Under the pieces are notes generated by a model, which worked only from the letters and a program-made list of their open reading frames with translations, did not search any database and was not told where the DNA came from. DNA of 64,000 nt from a bacterium (GTDB taxonomy: Bacteria > Bacteroidota > Ignavibacteria > Kapaibacteriales > UBA2268): contig JAUIIX010000006.1 in NCBI GenBank assembly GCA_030431515.1, forward strand, positions 31,110-95,109, given 5' to 3'. Each line of letters starts with the position of its first letter. Positions within the stretch are counted from its first letter, which is position 1. This document shows, one piece after another, positions 1-10,195 of the stretch. A program made the translations under genes and the position numbers.

Positions 1-422
1 CAATTAATGCAGAAAATTTTATGGATTACAATTCACAATGTTACTCAATGTTTACATCTGGACAAATTGATAGAATGAAAGCGGCTTTAGAATTTGATTC
101 AAGAAAAACATTATGGCAAGAAGATAATTTGATTAAAGTAGGTTTAGATGTTAATAATAGTGTTGATTTGTATGAAAATGATGTAGTTGTATTTCCAAAC
201 CCAGTAACTAATGGCGAATTTAATATAAACAACTATAATAATAATTTAATTATTGATGAAATTAGTTTGTATGATATGTTAGGTAACAATATTGCAAGCT
301 ATAAAAGTGTAAACCTATTAAAAACAATAGATGTCTCTAAATTAGAATCAGGGGTATATGTAGTTAGAATGAATTCAAACTACGGAATAATTACAAAAAA
401 GTTATTAATTCAAAAAAAATAA
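1..422 (+). CDS. C-terminal part of an M43-type zinc metalloprotease with T9SS sorting domain (partial)
   Basis: The reading frame is open to the left edge of the window, so the gene is cut; the visible part is about 140 residues. The first visible residues read NAENFMDYNSQCYSMFTSGQ followed by DRMKAAL. This is the Met-turn region and following helix of M43 (cytophagalysin/pappalysin-like) metalloproteases, which normally read N(Y/F)MDY...C..MFT.GQ..RM. After a short linker, residues from VVVFPNPVTNGEFN onward form a type A T9SS C-terminal sorting domain: PNP motif, beta strands, a SGVYVVRM-like strand and a basic KKLLIQKK end. I infer a secreted or surface-bound protease exported by T9SS. 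The zinc site HExxH would lie upstream of the window and cannot be seen. Confidence 0.85.
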   Translation, partial: INAENFMDYNSQCYSMFTSGQIDRMKAALEFDSRKTLWQEDNLIKVGLDVNNSVDLYENDVVVFPNPVTNGEFNINNYNNNLIIDEISLYDMLGNNIASYKSVNLLKTIDVSKLESGVYVVRMNSNYGIITKKLLIQKK

Positions 423-546
423 TTTGGAATTTAATAATTAATATGTTAATTTAGAGTTAGTATTTTTTCAATTAATAAATAAAAAGTGCCTATTGACAAT
501 ATTTTTACTTTATTTTTCTAAGCTTTTTAAGCTGAACTAAAAAAAA

Positions 547-578
547 TTTGCATTTAAGAAAAAAAGTTTTTAAATTGG
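547..578 (+). promoter_or_regulatory. Candidate Bacteroidota-type promoter for the gldM-like operon
   Basis: TTTG at 547-550, a 20-nt spacer, then TAAATTGG at 571-578 resembles the Bacteroidota consensus TTTG-N19/20-TAnnTTTG with one mismatch in the -7 box. It lies 65 nt before the start codon at 644. The rest of the gap 423-643 shows no gene. Confidence 0.4.
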
Positions 579-643
579 AAATTCTGAAAAAATAATTTCA
601 GGACTTTTAAAAATTAATTACACTCGAAAAATAAAGGTGATAT

Positions 644-2932
644 ATGTCTGGTGGTGGTGCTGGTAAGGTATATTTCGTATTATATCTTGCCGTTGTATTA
701 GAGCTTTTAATTATTATCGTTGAGCGTGACGAAGCTGAAGAACATCTGCACGCAAAGCAGAAAGAAACTATGAAGATTGTTCAGAGTATTCTTTCTCAAC
801 TTCAAGCAGGTTCGGGTACCGAGGGTATTAACACAAGACCTCAAGATGAAATTACAATTCCACCTTCTGGAATTGACTTCAAAGAAGTAATGGGTACTGA
901 TATTAAGACAAGTAGAAAGTATGTAATCGAAGTTGGTGTTACAGATGTTGCTTCTGACCTAAAAAAGAAGGAAGGTGAAACACCTGATGAATTTAACGAA
1001 AGACTACATAAGTTAATTCGACTTGCTAATGTTCAGGAACTTGAATATCAAATATTCTTTAATCCGAGCAAAGATCCACTTAACCCACCTACATTTCCAA
1101 GTGAAAAATACTTCGATGAGAATAATATTGAAGTAATGAAGATGAATCCTGGTGACAAAATGGAAACTACTAATGGCGAAGTTTGGACTTTTAAAGGTGC
1201 CAAAAAACTCGTTATGGATATTGAACCTACATTTAATAAAGTAAATAAAGATAAACTAAAATCTGACCCTTTAGATCCTGTATATAAAGCTCCAATTATT
1301 GTTGGTGAAAAATTTGTGCCGTCTGAAATTAAAGAAGATAGTACTTTTTATTTCTCTTCTAATAGAGTGATTGATGCAGATGGTAAAAGTGTAGTTAAAA
1401 ATGGTAAAGAAGATTCTAAGTTAAAAAGAGCATTCGTTGTATATTTTGAACCTCCTGCTGAAGAAGGTTGGTATAAACTTAGATTCTATTCAAAAACTAA
1501 TAGAATTTTGGGTATTGCAGCTGATGCTAAAGCCGAGGAATTAACTGATAATATGACAGTTAATATTGGTACTGTACAGTTGAAAGTTAAAGACTTGCAG
1601 AAAGTATCTAAAGAGTTAGAAATTGAATTAGATAAATTCAAATTACCAAAACAATCTGACCTATTGGCTAGTGCTGATGGTTCTGATAATTTTGATGATA
1701 TGATTGAAGCAAGTAAAAAACTTGCTGAAGATGAATTAGATTATATACAAGTTAGTACTAAAATAGAATTATATGGATATATCATTAGATTATTAACACC
1801 AGGTAAATCTGTTTATTTCCCTCAAAATAGTAATTCAATTGAATTTGATATTAGGGTATTAACTCCTCAGCCGAAAATTGCTGATGCTGTGATTGCTATG
1901 GCAGATGAAATTAACTATTTTGATGCTTTACCTCCTACTTTTAAAATGTCTTTATCCCCTTACCAAGGTGACCAGACAATAAATAAATTGAATATTACTG
2001 CTGAAAGTGCTTCGGGAGAAGTTTATACAAAAAGTGACTTCGATATTCAATTAGAAAAATCATATAGAGATAAAACACTAAAAGTTGGTGAACAGGTTGA
2101 GTATGTAATAAAGTTTAAAAATAATTTACCTCCTGTTAATGGTGATGTTAAATCTTATGATTTAACAGTAGAGTATAATAGCGGAAATAGTGAACAAAGT
2201 AAATCATACAAAAAAGGCAGACTTAATTTATTTAAGACAAAAGATGATGAAAATATTAAAACATTACAAGGAAGAATTTTCTTCTATTCTGGTGAACCAT
2301 TTCGTTATAATTTTACCCCAACATCAGGAGGAAAAATACCTGCAAGTCAATTTAGATCTTACATACACTTAGATGGCTCCCAAAAAATTGATAGTATTGT
2401 AGGGTTAAATACAGAAAAAGCAGAATGGTTATTACATTGTAACAATAAGTCTTATGATTATTGGGTTAATTGGATTGATCCTGTAACTAATAAAAAAATT
2501 GAAGTCTTTCCACGTAAAACCTATGAAATACCATTAGAAAAGCCTTACATTGATGTTAGTGGTATGAGTATAAGTAATCCAATCGGAGAAAAATCATTTA
2601 CAATAAATATTAAAGGGATAACTGCTTTAGCTCCTAGTGTATTTGACTCTAAAAATTGCTCTTTAATTTTAAGTGCTGATGAAGAAGTTGTTATTGTAAA
2701 TAACTCTCCTACTTTAAAAAATATAAAGGCTTCAATATCTTTAGAAGGAGAAGAAATTCAATTAAAATTAAGAACAACAGGAACTCCGGTCAAAGGAATA
2801 ATACAAGGAGATATAACTCTAAGAATAAAAATTATTGCAAGGCAGAGTGATGGTTTAATTAGTGTTAGTGAGGAAGAAATATTTGTGCCTATTTACAAAA
2901 AAATAGAAAATAAAAATCAATTAGGATTTTAA
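644..2932 (+). CDS. GldM/PorM-like inner-membrane motor/T9SS protein
   Basis: 762 residues. One N-terminal transmembrane helix (residues about 9-26) carries a glutamate in its middle (E20) and a lysine just before it (K8); the remainder is a long periplasmic region rich in beta strands and bearing Ig-like repeats. This is the plan of GldM/PorM, which spans the periplasm and, with GldL, forms the proton-driven T9SS/gliding motor; charged residues in the membrane helices matter for proton coupling there. The protein is longer than typical GldM (about 510-530 residues). The neighbours differ from the usual gldKLMN order: no GldL or GldK lies upstream and two predicted outer-membrane proteins follow. 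An AAGGTGA sequence precedes the ATG. GldM family membership is my inference from architecture and overall look; it could be a divergent GldM paralogue with another job. Confidence 0.65.
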   Translation: MSGGGAGKVYFVLYLAVVLELLIIIVERDEAEEHLHAKQKETMKIVQSILSQLQAGSGTEGINTRPQDEITIPPSGIDFKEVMGTDIKTSRKYVIEVGVTDVASDLKKKEGETPDEFNERLHKLIRLANVQELEYQIFFNPSKDPLNPPTFPSEKYFDENNIEVMKMNPGDKMETTNGEVWTFKGAKKLVMDIEPTFNKVNKDKLKSDPLDPVYKAPIIVGEKFVPSEIKEDSTFYFSSNRVIDADGKSVVKNGKEDSKLKRAFVVYFEPPAEEGWYKLRFYSKTNRILGIAADAKAEELTDNMTVNIGTVQLKVKDLQKVSKELEIELDKFKLPKQSDLLASADGSDNFDDMIEASKKLAEDELDYIQVSTKIELYGYIIRLLTPGKSVYFPQNSNSIEFDIRVLTPQPKIADAVIAMADEINYFDALPPTFKMSLSPYQGDQTINKLNITAESASGEVYTKSDFDIQLEKSYRDKTLKVGEQVEYVIKFKNNLPPVNGDVKSYDLTVEYNSGNSEQSKSYKKGRLNLFKTKDDENIKTLQGRIFFYSGEPFRYNFTPTSGGKIPASQFRSYIHLDGSQKIDSIVGLNTEKAEWLLHCNNKSYDYWVNWIDPVTNKKIEVFPRKTYEIPLEKPYIDVSGMSISNPIGEKSFTINIKGITALAPSVFDSKNCSLILSADEEVVIVNNSPTLKNIKASISLEGEEIQLKLRTTGTPVKGIIQGDITLRIKIIARQSDGLISVSEEEIFVPIYKKIENKNQLGF

Positions 2933-2942
2933 GGAGAAACAA

Positions 2943-4754
2943 ATGAAAATAATAAGTATTTTGGTAATATGTAGTATGTACGTTTTTTCACAGTCAAATG
3001 ACCATGATATTAAAAACAGGTTACAACATTTTAAAAATTATAGATTTGGAAATATACTTTTATATGAAATGAGTGATTTGGGGGATGATTTTAAAAAAAT
3101 CGTGGATGAAAATAATAAGTCAAAGGAAGAATTAAACGAAGAAGATAATTCAAGTTTTGTTAACATATCTGATCAGGTAAAAGAATTTGTAAAGCTAAAT
3201 GCTAGCAGATATAAAGTTGCAAGGGATATGTTAAGCCAATTGACAAGAAATAGAATTAACGATATACCAGATTTGAAAACTTTACAAGCTTTAATTGATT
3301 CTTATTCTAGAAAAAAAGAGGTTGACAAAGAACAAAGATTGTATGTTGTATTAAGAAATTCTGATGACTTAGATATTGAAAATAAAATAATTGCTGTGAT
3401 TTATAGAAGTGAAAATCCAAATTTCTTTATCGATGAAGATAATCAAAGAATAGAAAATTTACTATCAAACTTAGACAAGAAAAGTAATATATATTTAAAA
3501 TCTGATTTAGAAAATTTAGAAATAGCAGAAGTTGCTAAGTATAATGCTAAAAATGCTTTAGATTTTATCAAGAATGGGATAATTCAAGAGTATTATGTTA
3601 ATAAGACATTAGATGCTAAAGCTATTGGTCAGGATTATGTTTATTTTAAACCTATTGTAGGAAATTCTTCACCGTTAATTGATTATAGTCTTTTTGGTGT
3701 TAGCGGTAAGGATATTCAAAAATTTAAAAGAATCTCACATGGAGAACCACAAAAATATATTGGAGTTAATCAAGAGTTATTACTTTCTCCAGATATAGTT
3801 AGATGGACAATGTATCCGGAACCAAAATTTAAAGAAATAGAAATTTACAAATTAGATGTTGATGGTATCGAGATGATGGATGATGATGGGAATTTAATTA
3901 TTGAACGTACTGAAAGAGTTGTAGACTCCAATTTTATTACTAATGACTTACTCCCATTAATTGGATTTGAATTAAAGTATGGTGCTGATGACATAAATAT
4001 GCCATCATTTGTAAGTGATAGAATGAATTTCTCTGTATTATGGAGTAAAGTTAAATTAGGTGTTATCCTTCCTACTTCAGGATGGGCTGTGCTTCAAGAA
4101 GACTTATTCAGTATTGATAGAAAATTAACTCATGGTGGATTTGGTATTGCAGGTGAGTTTGATTTTGACTTGCCAATTATACCAAAATCTGATGTATTTA
4201 GATTGTCATTTGGTTATACTTTTGGTGATGCAGTTGCAGCTCCTTACGGTTCAGAAAGTATTGGGAACAATTTAAAAAAAGATCCCCTGTTAAATCAAAA
4301 TTTAGTTAATGACCCTAGAAATGTTGACTATCTTTTAAGATATAATACAACATTACTTTATACTTTTGGATTAGATATAGACAAAGATTACTTGTTAAGA
4401 TTTGGTATAGGAGGATCTATATACACTATGGAAGAATGGAAACATGATATAATTAGAAATGATGCACAAGAAATAATTGATAGTAAATTTATAAATAATA
4501 GCACAGAAGCAGTTGGTGGTATATCAGGAAAAGTTGATTTTATGGTTAAAAATAACTCAACTCCTTATGGTGCGTCGATGAATTATTTTGATGAAACAAT
4601 TAACCTTAATTTATTTGTACAATTTCCTGTTGTAGAAAATATGCTTTACTTAAAACTTAGAGCAAATGGAAATGTGCTTTTAAGAGAAAATCAAAGACCT
4701 TGGGAAATTGGGTCTTTCTTTATGCCTATGGCTAACATTATTTATGTATTTTAA
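2943..4754 (+). CDS. Predicted outer-membrane beta-barrel protein, second gene of the gldM-like operon
   Basis: 603 residues with an N-terminal signal peptide (about 1-16, ending in VFSQS). Residues about 20-300 are charged and probably helical or mixed. From about residue 335 to the end there are alternating strands (for example FSVLWSKVKLGVIL, FRLSFGYTFGD, LLRFGIGGSIY) and the protein ends in phenylalanine (IIYVF), as many outer-membrane barrels do. A clear AAGGAGA site precedes the ATG 10 nt after the gldM-like stop codon, so translation is probably coupled. I looked for GldN/PorN features and did not see them. Function unknown; the context suggests an outer-membrane partner of the GldM-like protein. 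Confidence 0.6.
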   Translation: MKIISILVICSMYVFSQSNDHDIKNRLQHFKNYRFGNILLYEMSDLGDDFKKIVDENNKSKEELNEEDNSSFVNISDQVKEFVKLNASRYKVARDMLSQLTRNRINDIPDLKTLQALIDSYSRKKEVDKEQRLYVVLRNSDDLDIENKIIAVIYRSENPNFFIDEDNQRIENLLSNLDKKSNIYLKSDLENLEIAEVAKYNAKNALDFIKNGIIQEYYVNKTLDAKAIGQDYVYFKPIVGNSSPLIDYSLFGVSGKDIQKFKRISHGEPQKYIGVNQELLLSPDIVRWTMYPEPKFKEIEIYKLDVDGIEMMDDDGNLIIERTERVVDSNFITNDLLPLIGFELKYGADDINMPSFVSDRMNFSVLWSKVKLGVILPTSGWAVLQEDLFSIDRKLTHGGFGIAGEFDFDLPIIPKSDVFRLSFGYTFGDAVAAPYGSESIGNNLKKDPLLNQNLVNDPRNVDYLLRYNTTLLYTFGLDIDKDYLLRFGIGGSIYTMEEWKHDIIRNDAQEIIDSKFINNSTEAVGGISGKVDFMVKNNSTPYGASMNYFDETINLNLFVQFPVVENMLYLKLRANGNVLLRENQRPWEIGSFFMPMANIIYVF

Positions 4755-4765
4755 AAGGAAAAAAG

Positions 4766-6238
4766 ATGAAACTAATAATTTTAATTTTGATTTATATATC
4801 AATTGGATTAAATGCTCAAAGTATTATTGATGATCTTGATCAGATTGACCCTGAATTAAAAAAATACTTTCCTAGATGGAAAGTAATGGAACCTGATTTA
4901 CAATATCAAATATATCAATATTTTAATTTAACATTTAATCAAAATGAAAAGTTAGATATCCAAAATATTGAAGTATTGGCTGTTCCTAGAACCAAAAGAC
5001 AAATATATGGGAAAGCAAAATATGAAATATTATTAGTCAGTTGCGGTGAAGTTTCTATATCAGGAAGTAGATTTGTAAAAGATTTAGAGAGTATTTATAA
5101 TATATTAGCAGGAGATATATATTCTAAAAATGCATTTAGATACAATAATCCAAATAATCCTACAAGCACAAGCTCTGATGAAATTAGGAATTATGCATTT
5201 AAGGATATTCCAGTACAGGCACCAGTTAGACCGGATCAAGGTGCTGCAATTCGTGATTATCTAAACCCAACAAATGTTAACCAAGCTTTAACATTATCTT
5301 TGTATGACCAAACTTTAAAAATTGGTGAAACAGGATTTTGGATTCAAAATAAAATAGGTAATGATCAAATTGGTTATCCTTATTATACTGCTGGTGAAAA
5401 TAAAGTGATTTTGAAGAGACCATTATATATCAATAATGATCCTGCAACAAATAAGAATACTCCTTATTTAATTAATGCTTATTTAGGAGCATCTTATAAA
5501 ATAACAACTGGTTTAGAAGGTAGTTCTAGTATTTTCTCTTGGTTACCATCAAGAAAATTAAACACTGATCCAGGTGGGAAATTAATATTTGGAATGGATG
5601 TACACATGCCATTTCACCCTGAAGCAGGTATTCATATAAATATTGAAGCTCCAATTAATTCAAGTGATGATTTAGCAATTGATCCATTAAAATTTGGTCA
5701 GACTTCAATGAGACCAGGAGTTGACTTTAGAAGAACAGATATAAGAAATGGTGATTCTACTTTTATACCAAGTGGAGTAATGCCAATTTTACAAACAACA
5801 GGACAAATCACAGCTTTCTATAATCTTTGGTTAAATAGTAAAAAAGCTGAAAATTATTTCAGATTTGACTTGGGTGTTTCTTACAATGAAGTAAGAGAAT
5901 ACATGTATTATACTGAAGAAGTAGATGTAAATGGTGATAATGTACCTGAATATGTTTACAAAAATATGACTACTAATGCAGAAGGATTAACTTTATATCA
6001 TCCTGATGAATTTGCAGATTGGTTATTTGCAAAAGTAGAATATAGAAATCAAGCAGTTTTTCCTTTTAGTGTTAGTTTGCAATATTCTAATCAAATCATG
6101 TTAGCAAGAGCATATATGCCGTTGTTTGGTGATTGGTTATTATTAGAAGCAAAATATGCTACACCAATGAGGGATGCTTATGAATATGAAATAGAAAACT
6201 TCTTTATCATATCACCAGTTATTAGAATTACAATATAA
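4766..6238 (+). CDS. Predicted outer-membrane beta-barrel protein, third gene of the gldM-like operon
   Basis: 490 residues. A signal peptide covers about residues 1-18 (ends NAQS). The C-terminal part has repeated amphipathic strands (TAFYNLWLNS, YFRFDLGVSYN, FPFSVSLQYSNQ, WLLLEAKYA) and a terminal strand ending ISPVIRITI, compatible with an outer-membrane barrel. It lies 11 nt after the previous gene, with AAAAGGAAAAAAG before the ATG, and is followed directly by a rho-independent terminator. The operon therefore has three genes. I do not recognise a named family. Confidence 0.55.
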   Translation: MKLIILILIYISIGLNAQSIIDDLDQIDPELKKYFPRWKVMEPDLQYQIYQYFNLTFNQNEKLDIQNIEVLAVPRTKRQIYGKAKYEILLVSCGEVSISGSRFVKDLESIYNILAGDIYSKNAFRYNNPNNPTSTSSDEIRNYAFKDIPVQAPVRPDQGAAIRDYLNPTNVNQALTLSLYDQTLKIGETGFWIQNKIGNDQIGYPYYTAGENKVILKRPLYINNDPATNKNTPYLINAYLGASYKITTGLEGSSSIFSWLPSRKLNTDPGGKLIFGMDVHMPFHPEAGIHINIEAPINSSDDLAIDPLKFGQTSMRPGVDFRRTDIRNGDSTFIPSGVMPILQTTGQITAFYNLWLNSKKAENYFRFDLGVSYNEVREYMYYTEEVDVNGDNVPEYVYKNMTTNAEGLTLYHPDEFADWLFAKVEYRNQAVFPFSVSLQYSNQIMLARAYMPLFGDWLLLEAKYATPMRDAYEYEIENFFIISPVIRITI

Positions 6239-6260
6239 TTTCTAATTACTAAAATTTAAT

Positions 6261-6299
6261 CCCTCTATCAACTATTATGTTGTTAGAGGGCTTTTTTTT
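6261..6299 (+). terminator. Rho-independent terminator of the gldM-like operon
   Basis: A hairpin with arms CCCTCTATCAAC and GTTGTTAGAGGG (6261-6290, one mismatch, short loop) is followed by CTTTTTTTT. It lies 22 nt after the stop codon at 6238. Confidence 0.9.
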
Positions 6300-6316
6300 A
6301 TAATATATACTTTGTT

Positions 6317-7633
6317 ATGTTTAAATTATTTCTTTTAATAGTATTAATTTCAATATCGCTAATTGCACAAACTGAACTTGATAGTTCTAAGTATAATGCC
6401 AAGCAACTTTTAGATCAAGCTAAGGTACAAGCTGATAAAAAAGAAATTAAAATGACAATTAGAAATGTAGATATTACTAATTACCCAATTATTAAATTAA
6501 TAGTAGAAGCGTATAATATTTATGGTGAGCCATTAGATACTCTTTTACCAGAAAAAGTAAATGTAGTAGAAAATGGTATAACTAAAGATGTAATATCAAT
6601 TGAAAAAATATCAATTGACGAAAGAGTCCCAGTTGATTTTACATTTTTAATAGACCAAACTGGATCTATGCAATCATATATTGATGCTATTAGAAAACAA
6701 ATGTTTTCATTTACTAACTTGATAAAGGGTAGAGGTATTGATTATACTTTGAGTTTAGTAGTATTTTCTGATTATATAGATGCAATTGAACAACCAACTG
6801 AAAATGTAAATGAATTTACTTCTTGGTTATCTGATATTAAAGCTAAAGGTGGTGGAGATGTTAAGGAAAATGCACTTGAAGCTTTCCAAAAAGCAATTGA
6901 TAAAATAAAATATAGACCATCAGCAAATAAAGTAATTGTATTAGTTACAGATGCCCCTTATCATCAAAGAGGTGAAAAAGGAATTGGAACTACAGACCAA
7001 ACTACTGAAAGCATAATTAAATTACTAAAAGATAATGAGGTTCGTGTATTTACTATTACACCTCCATATTTAGATGAGTATAAACAAATATCTGAATCTA
7101 CAAGAGGTAATACTTATGATATGGATTATCCTTTTAAGGCAATTTTAAATAACTTTTCTAATCAGTTGACAAATTTATATGCTATAAAATATAAAACAAC
7201 TAAAGCAGCAATTCCAGATTCGATTGATATTTCTTTATTTAATGAAAAGAAAAAATTATTAACTCAAAAAACAATTCCAATAGTTGAGTTAGGTAGAAAA
7301 TTAATTATTCAAGATTTACTTTTTAAATTAGGAAAAGCTGAAATACCTGAAAGTGCTCCTCAACTTGAAGTATTAGTTGAGTTTATGAAAAATAGACAAA
7401 ACGTTACAATAATGATTGAAGGGCATACAGATGCAATAGGATCTTATGCTGTCAATGATAGGTTGTCCAAAGAAAGAGCAGATGTTGTAAAGGATTATTT
7501 AATACAAAACGGTATTGACAAAAACAGAATAAAAACAATGGGTTATGGAGAAAGAAAACCTATTGCTTCAAATAATACAGAGTTTGGAAGAAAATTAAAT
7601 AGAAGAACAGAGATTGTAATAATATCAAAATAA
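6317..7633 (+). CDS. VWA domain plus OmpA-like peptidoglycan-binding protein
   Basis: 438 residues. A signal peptide covers about residues 1-17 (ends LIAQ). A von Willebrand factor A domain spans about 105-290 with an intact metal-ion site, D113-Q-T115-G-S117, and a later VTDAPYH strand. The C-terminal 110 residues are an OmpA-like domain: GHTDAIGS, a run of N..LS..RA..V..YL, then [11 protein letters not shown] and NRRTEIV. The protein should sit in the periplasm, hold peptidoglycan through the OmpA part and bind a partner through the VWA part. The start lies just after the terminator of the preceding operon, so it probably has its own transcription start. The partner is unknown. Confidence 0.85.
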   Translation: MFKLFLLIVLISISLIAQTELDSSKYNAKQLLDQAKVQADKKEIKMTIRNVDITNYPIIKLIVEAYNIYGEPLDTLLPEKVNVVENGITKDVISIEKISIDERVPVDFTFLIDQTGSMQSYIDAIRKQMFSFTNLIKGRGIDYTLSLVVFSDYIDAIEQPTENVNEFTSWLSDIKAKGGGDVKENALEAFQKAIDKIKYRPSANKVIVLVTDAPYHQRGEKGIGTTDQTTESIIKLLKDNEVRVFTITPPYLDEYKQISESTRGNTYDMDYPFKAILNNFSNQLTNLYAIKYKTTKAAIPDSIDISLFNEKKKLLTQKTIPIVELGRKLIIQDLLFKLGKAEIPESAPQLEVLVEFMKNRQNVTIMIEGHTDAIGSYAVNDRLSKERADVVKDYLIQNGIDKNRIKTMGYGERKPIASNNTEFGRKLNRRTEIVIISK

Positions 7634-7650
7634 TAAATTGTAGGAAATTT

Positions 7651-9207
7651 ATGTCGAAATCTATTGATGCTAAAATAGAAAAATTAAAAATTATAAAAGA
7701 AAAAGCAAGATTAGGTGGTGGAAAAGATAGAATTGAAGCTCAGCATAAGAAAGGTAAATTAACGGCAAGAGAAAGAATTGATTTACTTGCTGATAAAGGA
7801 ACATTTACTGAGATAGATATGCTAGCACATCACCATTCAACAAGTTTTGGTTTAGATAAAGTAAAACCACTTGGTGATGGAGTAGTTACTGGATATGCTT
7901 ATATAGATGGAACTAAATCATTTATATTTTCACAAGATTTTACTGTTTTAGGTGGTTCTTTAGCAGAGCAACATGGTCGTAAAATAGTGAAGATTATGGA
8001 GCATGCGATGAAACTTGGTACTCCACTGATTGGATTAAATGATTCTGGAGGTGCAAGAGTACAAGAAGGTGTTATTTCTTTGGGTGCTTATGCAGATATA
8101 TTTTTATTGAATACCTTAGCATCTGGAGTTATTCCTCAAATATCTGTAATTATGGGACCTTGTGCCGGTGGTGCTGTTTACTCGCCTGCAATTACTGATT
8201 TTGTTATAATGGTCAAGAATACTTCTTACATGTTTGTAACAGGCCCTAAAGTAGTAAAAACTGTAACTCACGAAGAGTTGACTGCTGAAGATTTAGGTGG
8301 TGCATCTGTACATGCTGGTAAATCAGGTGTAGCACACTTTGTAGCTGAAAATGATATGCAAGCACTTGAATTAGTTAAAAAATTATTGACTTTCATCCCT
8401 TCAAATAATAAAGAAGAAGCACCTTTTGTACCGAATAATGATCCTACAGATAGGTTGAATGATGACTTAACACACATTATACCTGAAAATTCAAATATGC
8501 CTTATGATATTAAAGAAGTAATTAAGTCTGTAGCTGACAATCACGATTTTTTAGAAGTGCATAAAGACTACGCTCAAAATATTGTAGTTGGGTTTATTCA
8601 TTTAGGTGGTAGATCAGTGGGTGTTGTTGCAAATCAACCAGCTGTTTTGGCTGGGGTTTTAGATATTAATTCTTCTAAAAAAGCTGCAAGATTTATTAGA
8701 TTTTGCGATGCTTTTAATATTCCTTTACTTACTTTTGAAGATGTACCAGGGTTTATGCCAGGAAAGGATCAGGAGTGGGGTGGAATTATAGCAAATGGAG
8801 CTAAATTACTTTATGCATACTGTGAAGCAACAGTTCCAAAAGTAACAGTTATTACTCGTAAAGCGTATGGTGGTGCCTATGATGTGATGAGTTCAAAGCA
8901 TATTAGAGGTGATTTCAATTTTGCTTGGCCAACTGCTGAAATGGCTGTTATGGGTGCAAAAGGTGCAGTGGAAATTATATTCAAAAAAGAAATTGATGGT
9001 GCGGAAGATAAAGAAGCAAAACAACTTGAGTTAGAAGAAATGTATAATGAAAAATTTGCAAATCCATATATTGCTGCATCTTATGGTTATATTGATGATG
9101 TTTTTGAACCAAAATTTACAAGACAAAGATTGATTGATACTTTTAAAATATTAGAAAATAAAGTTGATACTAATCCTACAAAAAAACATGGAAATATTCC
9201 ACTTTAA
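7651..9207 (+). CDS. pccB: Acyl-CoA carboxylase carboxyltransferase beta subunit (propionyl-CoA carboxylase type)
   Basis: 518 residues, full length for the PccB/MmdA family. Conserved carboxyltransferase features are seen in both crotonase-like halves: [20 protein letters not shown] and [12 protein letters not shown] in the first; [19 protein letters not shown] and [10 protein letters not shown] in the second. It transfers the carboxyl group from biotin to propionyl-CoA (or the reverse in methylmalonyl-CoA decarboxylase), in the cytoplasm. No biotin carboxylase or biotin carrier gene lies next to it, so the partner subunits are elsewhere. MmdA, the decarboxylase alpha subunit, cannot be ruled out from sequence alone. 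It follows the VWA-OmpA gene by 17 nt and ends in a bidirectional terminator. Confidence 0.93.
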   Translation: MSKSIDAKIEKLKIIKEKARLGGGKDRIEAQHKKGKLTARERIDLLADKGTFTEIDMLAHHHSTSFGLDKVKPLGDGVVTGYAYIDGTKSFIFSQDFTVLGGSLAEQHGRKIVKIMEHAMKLGTPLIGLNDSGGARVQEGVISLGAYADIFLLNTLASGVIPQISVIMGPCAGGAVYSPAITDFVIMVKNTSYMFVTGPKVVKTVTHEELTAEDLGGASVHAGKSGVAHFVAENDMQALELVKKLLTFIPSNNKEEAPFVPNNDPTDRLNDDLTHIIPENSNMPYDIKEVIKSVADNHDFLEVHKDYAQNIVVGFIHLGGRSVGVVANQPAVLAGVLDINSSKKAARFIRFCDAFNIPLLTFEDVPGFMPGKDQEWGGIIANGAKLLYAYCEATVPKVTVITRKAYGGAYDVMSSKHIRGDFNFAWPTAEMAVMGAKGAVEIIFKKEIDGAEDKEAKQLELEEMYNEKFANPYIAASYGYIDDVFEPKFTRQRLIDTFKILENKVDTNPTKKHGNIPL

Positions 9208-9212
9208 AATAA

Positions 9213-9240
9213 AAAAGGAGTCAAAAATGACTCCTTTTCT
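9213..9240. terminator. Bidirectional terminator between pccB and the glycan locus
   Basis: Perfect inverted repeat AAAAGGAGTCA / TGACTCCTTTT (9213-9223 and 9228-9238) with an AAAA loop, flanked by A on the left and T on the right. It lies between convergent genes and can end transcription from both sides. Confidence 0.9.
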
Positions 9241-9258
9241 TTATTGTATTTTCATATT

Positions 9259-10194
9259 TTAATCACACATACTATGCTTCTTTTCAGTATTTTCTACTAC
9301 TTTTGAATGCCTAATATCCCAAGCAAGCTGAACTGAAGGTCTTGCATCACTAATACCATAACCATTTCCAGCAAGAATATCTTTATAGACTAATGTATGT
9401 AAGTCTGTAAAGCCACCTGAAAATTCAATTTCTTCTCCGTCGATTGTAATTGACCTATAAGTTGGTTGATTGTTTTTAATTGCTTCTTCAGGCAAATCTT
9501 CCTTATTAGTCGATAAAAACCATCGTACATTTGCATTTTCAAGTTCAATAAAACCAGATGCTTTTGTATCATCAAGTTTATGTAATTCAGTCTCTTGAAC
9601 ACTACCGAATAACCATATTAACATATCAAAAAAGTGAATTCCAATATTAGTAGCAACTCCACCTGATTTTTCTAAATCTCCCTTCCAAGAGTAATTATAC
9701 CAAGGACCACGAGAAGTAATATAAGTTAAAACAACATCTTTCTTTGTTTTAGAGTTTTCAGATTTTAATCTATTTCTTAGATTAATTATTTTTTCGTGAA
9801 CCCGTAATTGTAAAATATTATAAACTTTAGAATTACTTTGTTGTTCAATTTCTTCTAAATAATCTAAGTTATGTGGCTTAGTAACAAGTGGTTTTTCACA
9901 AATTGCATTTGCACCAATTCTTAATGCAAATCTAATGTGAGCATCGTGTAAATAGTTTGGAGAACAAATAGATACAAAATCACTACTGCCAACTCTACCA
10001 ATTAATTTAGATAAATGCCTATCAAAACGCTCAAATTCAGTAAAGAAACTTGCATTTGGAAAATATCTATCTAAAATACCAACAGAATCGTGAGGATCCA
10101 TCGCTGCAATTAAATCACAATCATTGTCTTTAATTGCTTGTAAATGTCGAGGAGCTATATAACCTGCAACTCCAATTAAGGAAAAGTTTTTCAT
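9259..10194 (-). CDS. wlbA: WlbA/WbpB-type UDP-N-acetylglucosaminuronate 3-dehydrogenase
   Basis: 311 residues of the Gfo/Idh/MocA oxidoreductase family, with hallmarks of WlbA/WbpB: N-terminal LIGVAGYIAPRHL nucleotide-binding loop, DPHDSVGILD, SICSPNYLHD, catalytic-region CEKPLV with K101, and KSGGVATNIGIHFFDML with H187. These enzymes oxidise C3 of UDP-GlcNAc-uronate on the way to 2,3-diamino-2,3-dideoxy-uronic acids. The next step is a DegT aminotransferase; one is present at 28.4-29.5 kb. The UDP-GlcNAc 6-dehydrogenase that would make the substrate is not in the window. This is the last gene of the glycan operon, 1 nt after a glycosyltransferase. Confidence 0.9.
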   Translation of the reverse strand: MKNFSLIGVAGYIAPRHLQAIKDNDCDLIAAMDPHDSVGILDRYFPNASFFTEFERFDRHLSKLIGRVGSSDFVSICSPNYLHDAHIRFALRIGANAICEKPLVTKPHNLDYLEEIEQQSNSKVYNILQLRVHEKIINLRNRLKSENSKTKKDVVLTYITSRGPWYNYSWKGDLEKSGGVATNIGIHFFDMLIWLFGSVQETELHKLDDTKASGFIELENANVRWFLSTNKEDLPEEAIKNNQPTYRSITIDGEEIEFSGGFTDLHTLVYKDILAGNGYGISDARPSVQLAWDIRHSKVVENTEKKHSMCD

Positions 10195-10195
10195 A

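Noticed and set aside
2943..4754. GldN/PorN assignment for the gene after the GldM-like gene
   Set aside because: GldN is shorter and has a different N-terminal domain; this protein ends in a barrel-like region. Position alone is not enough.
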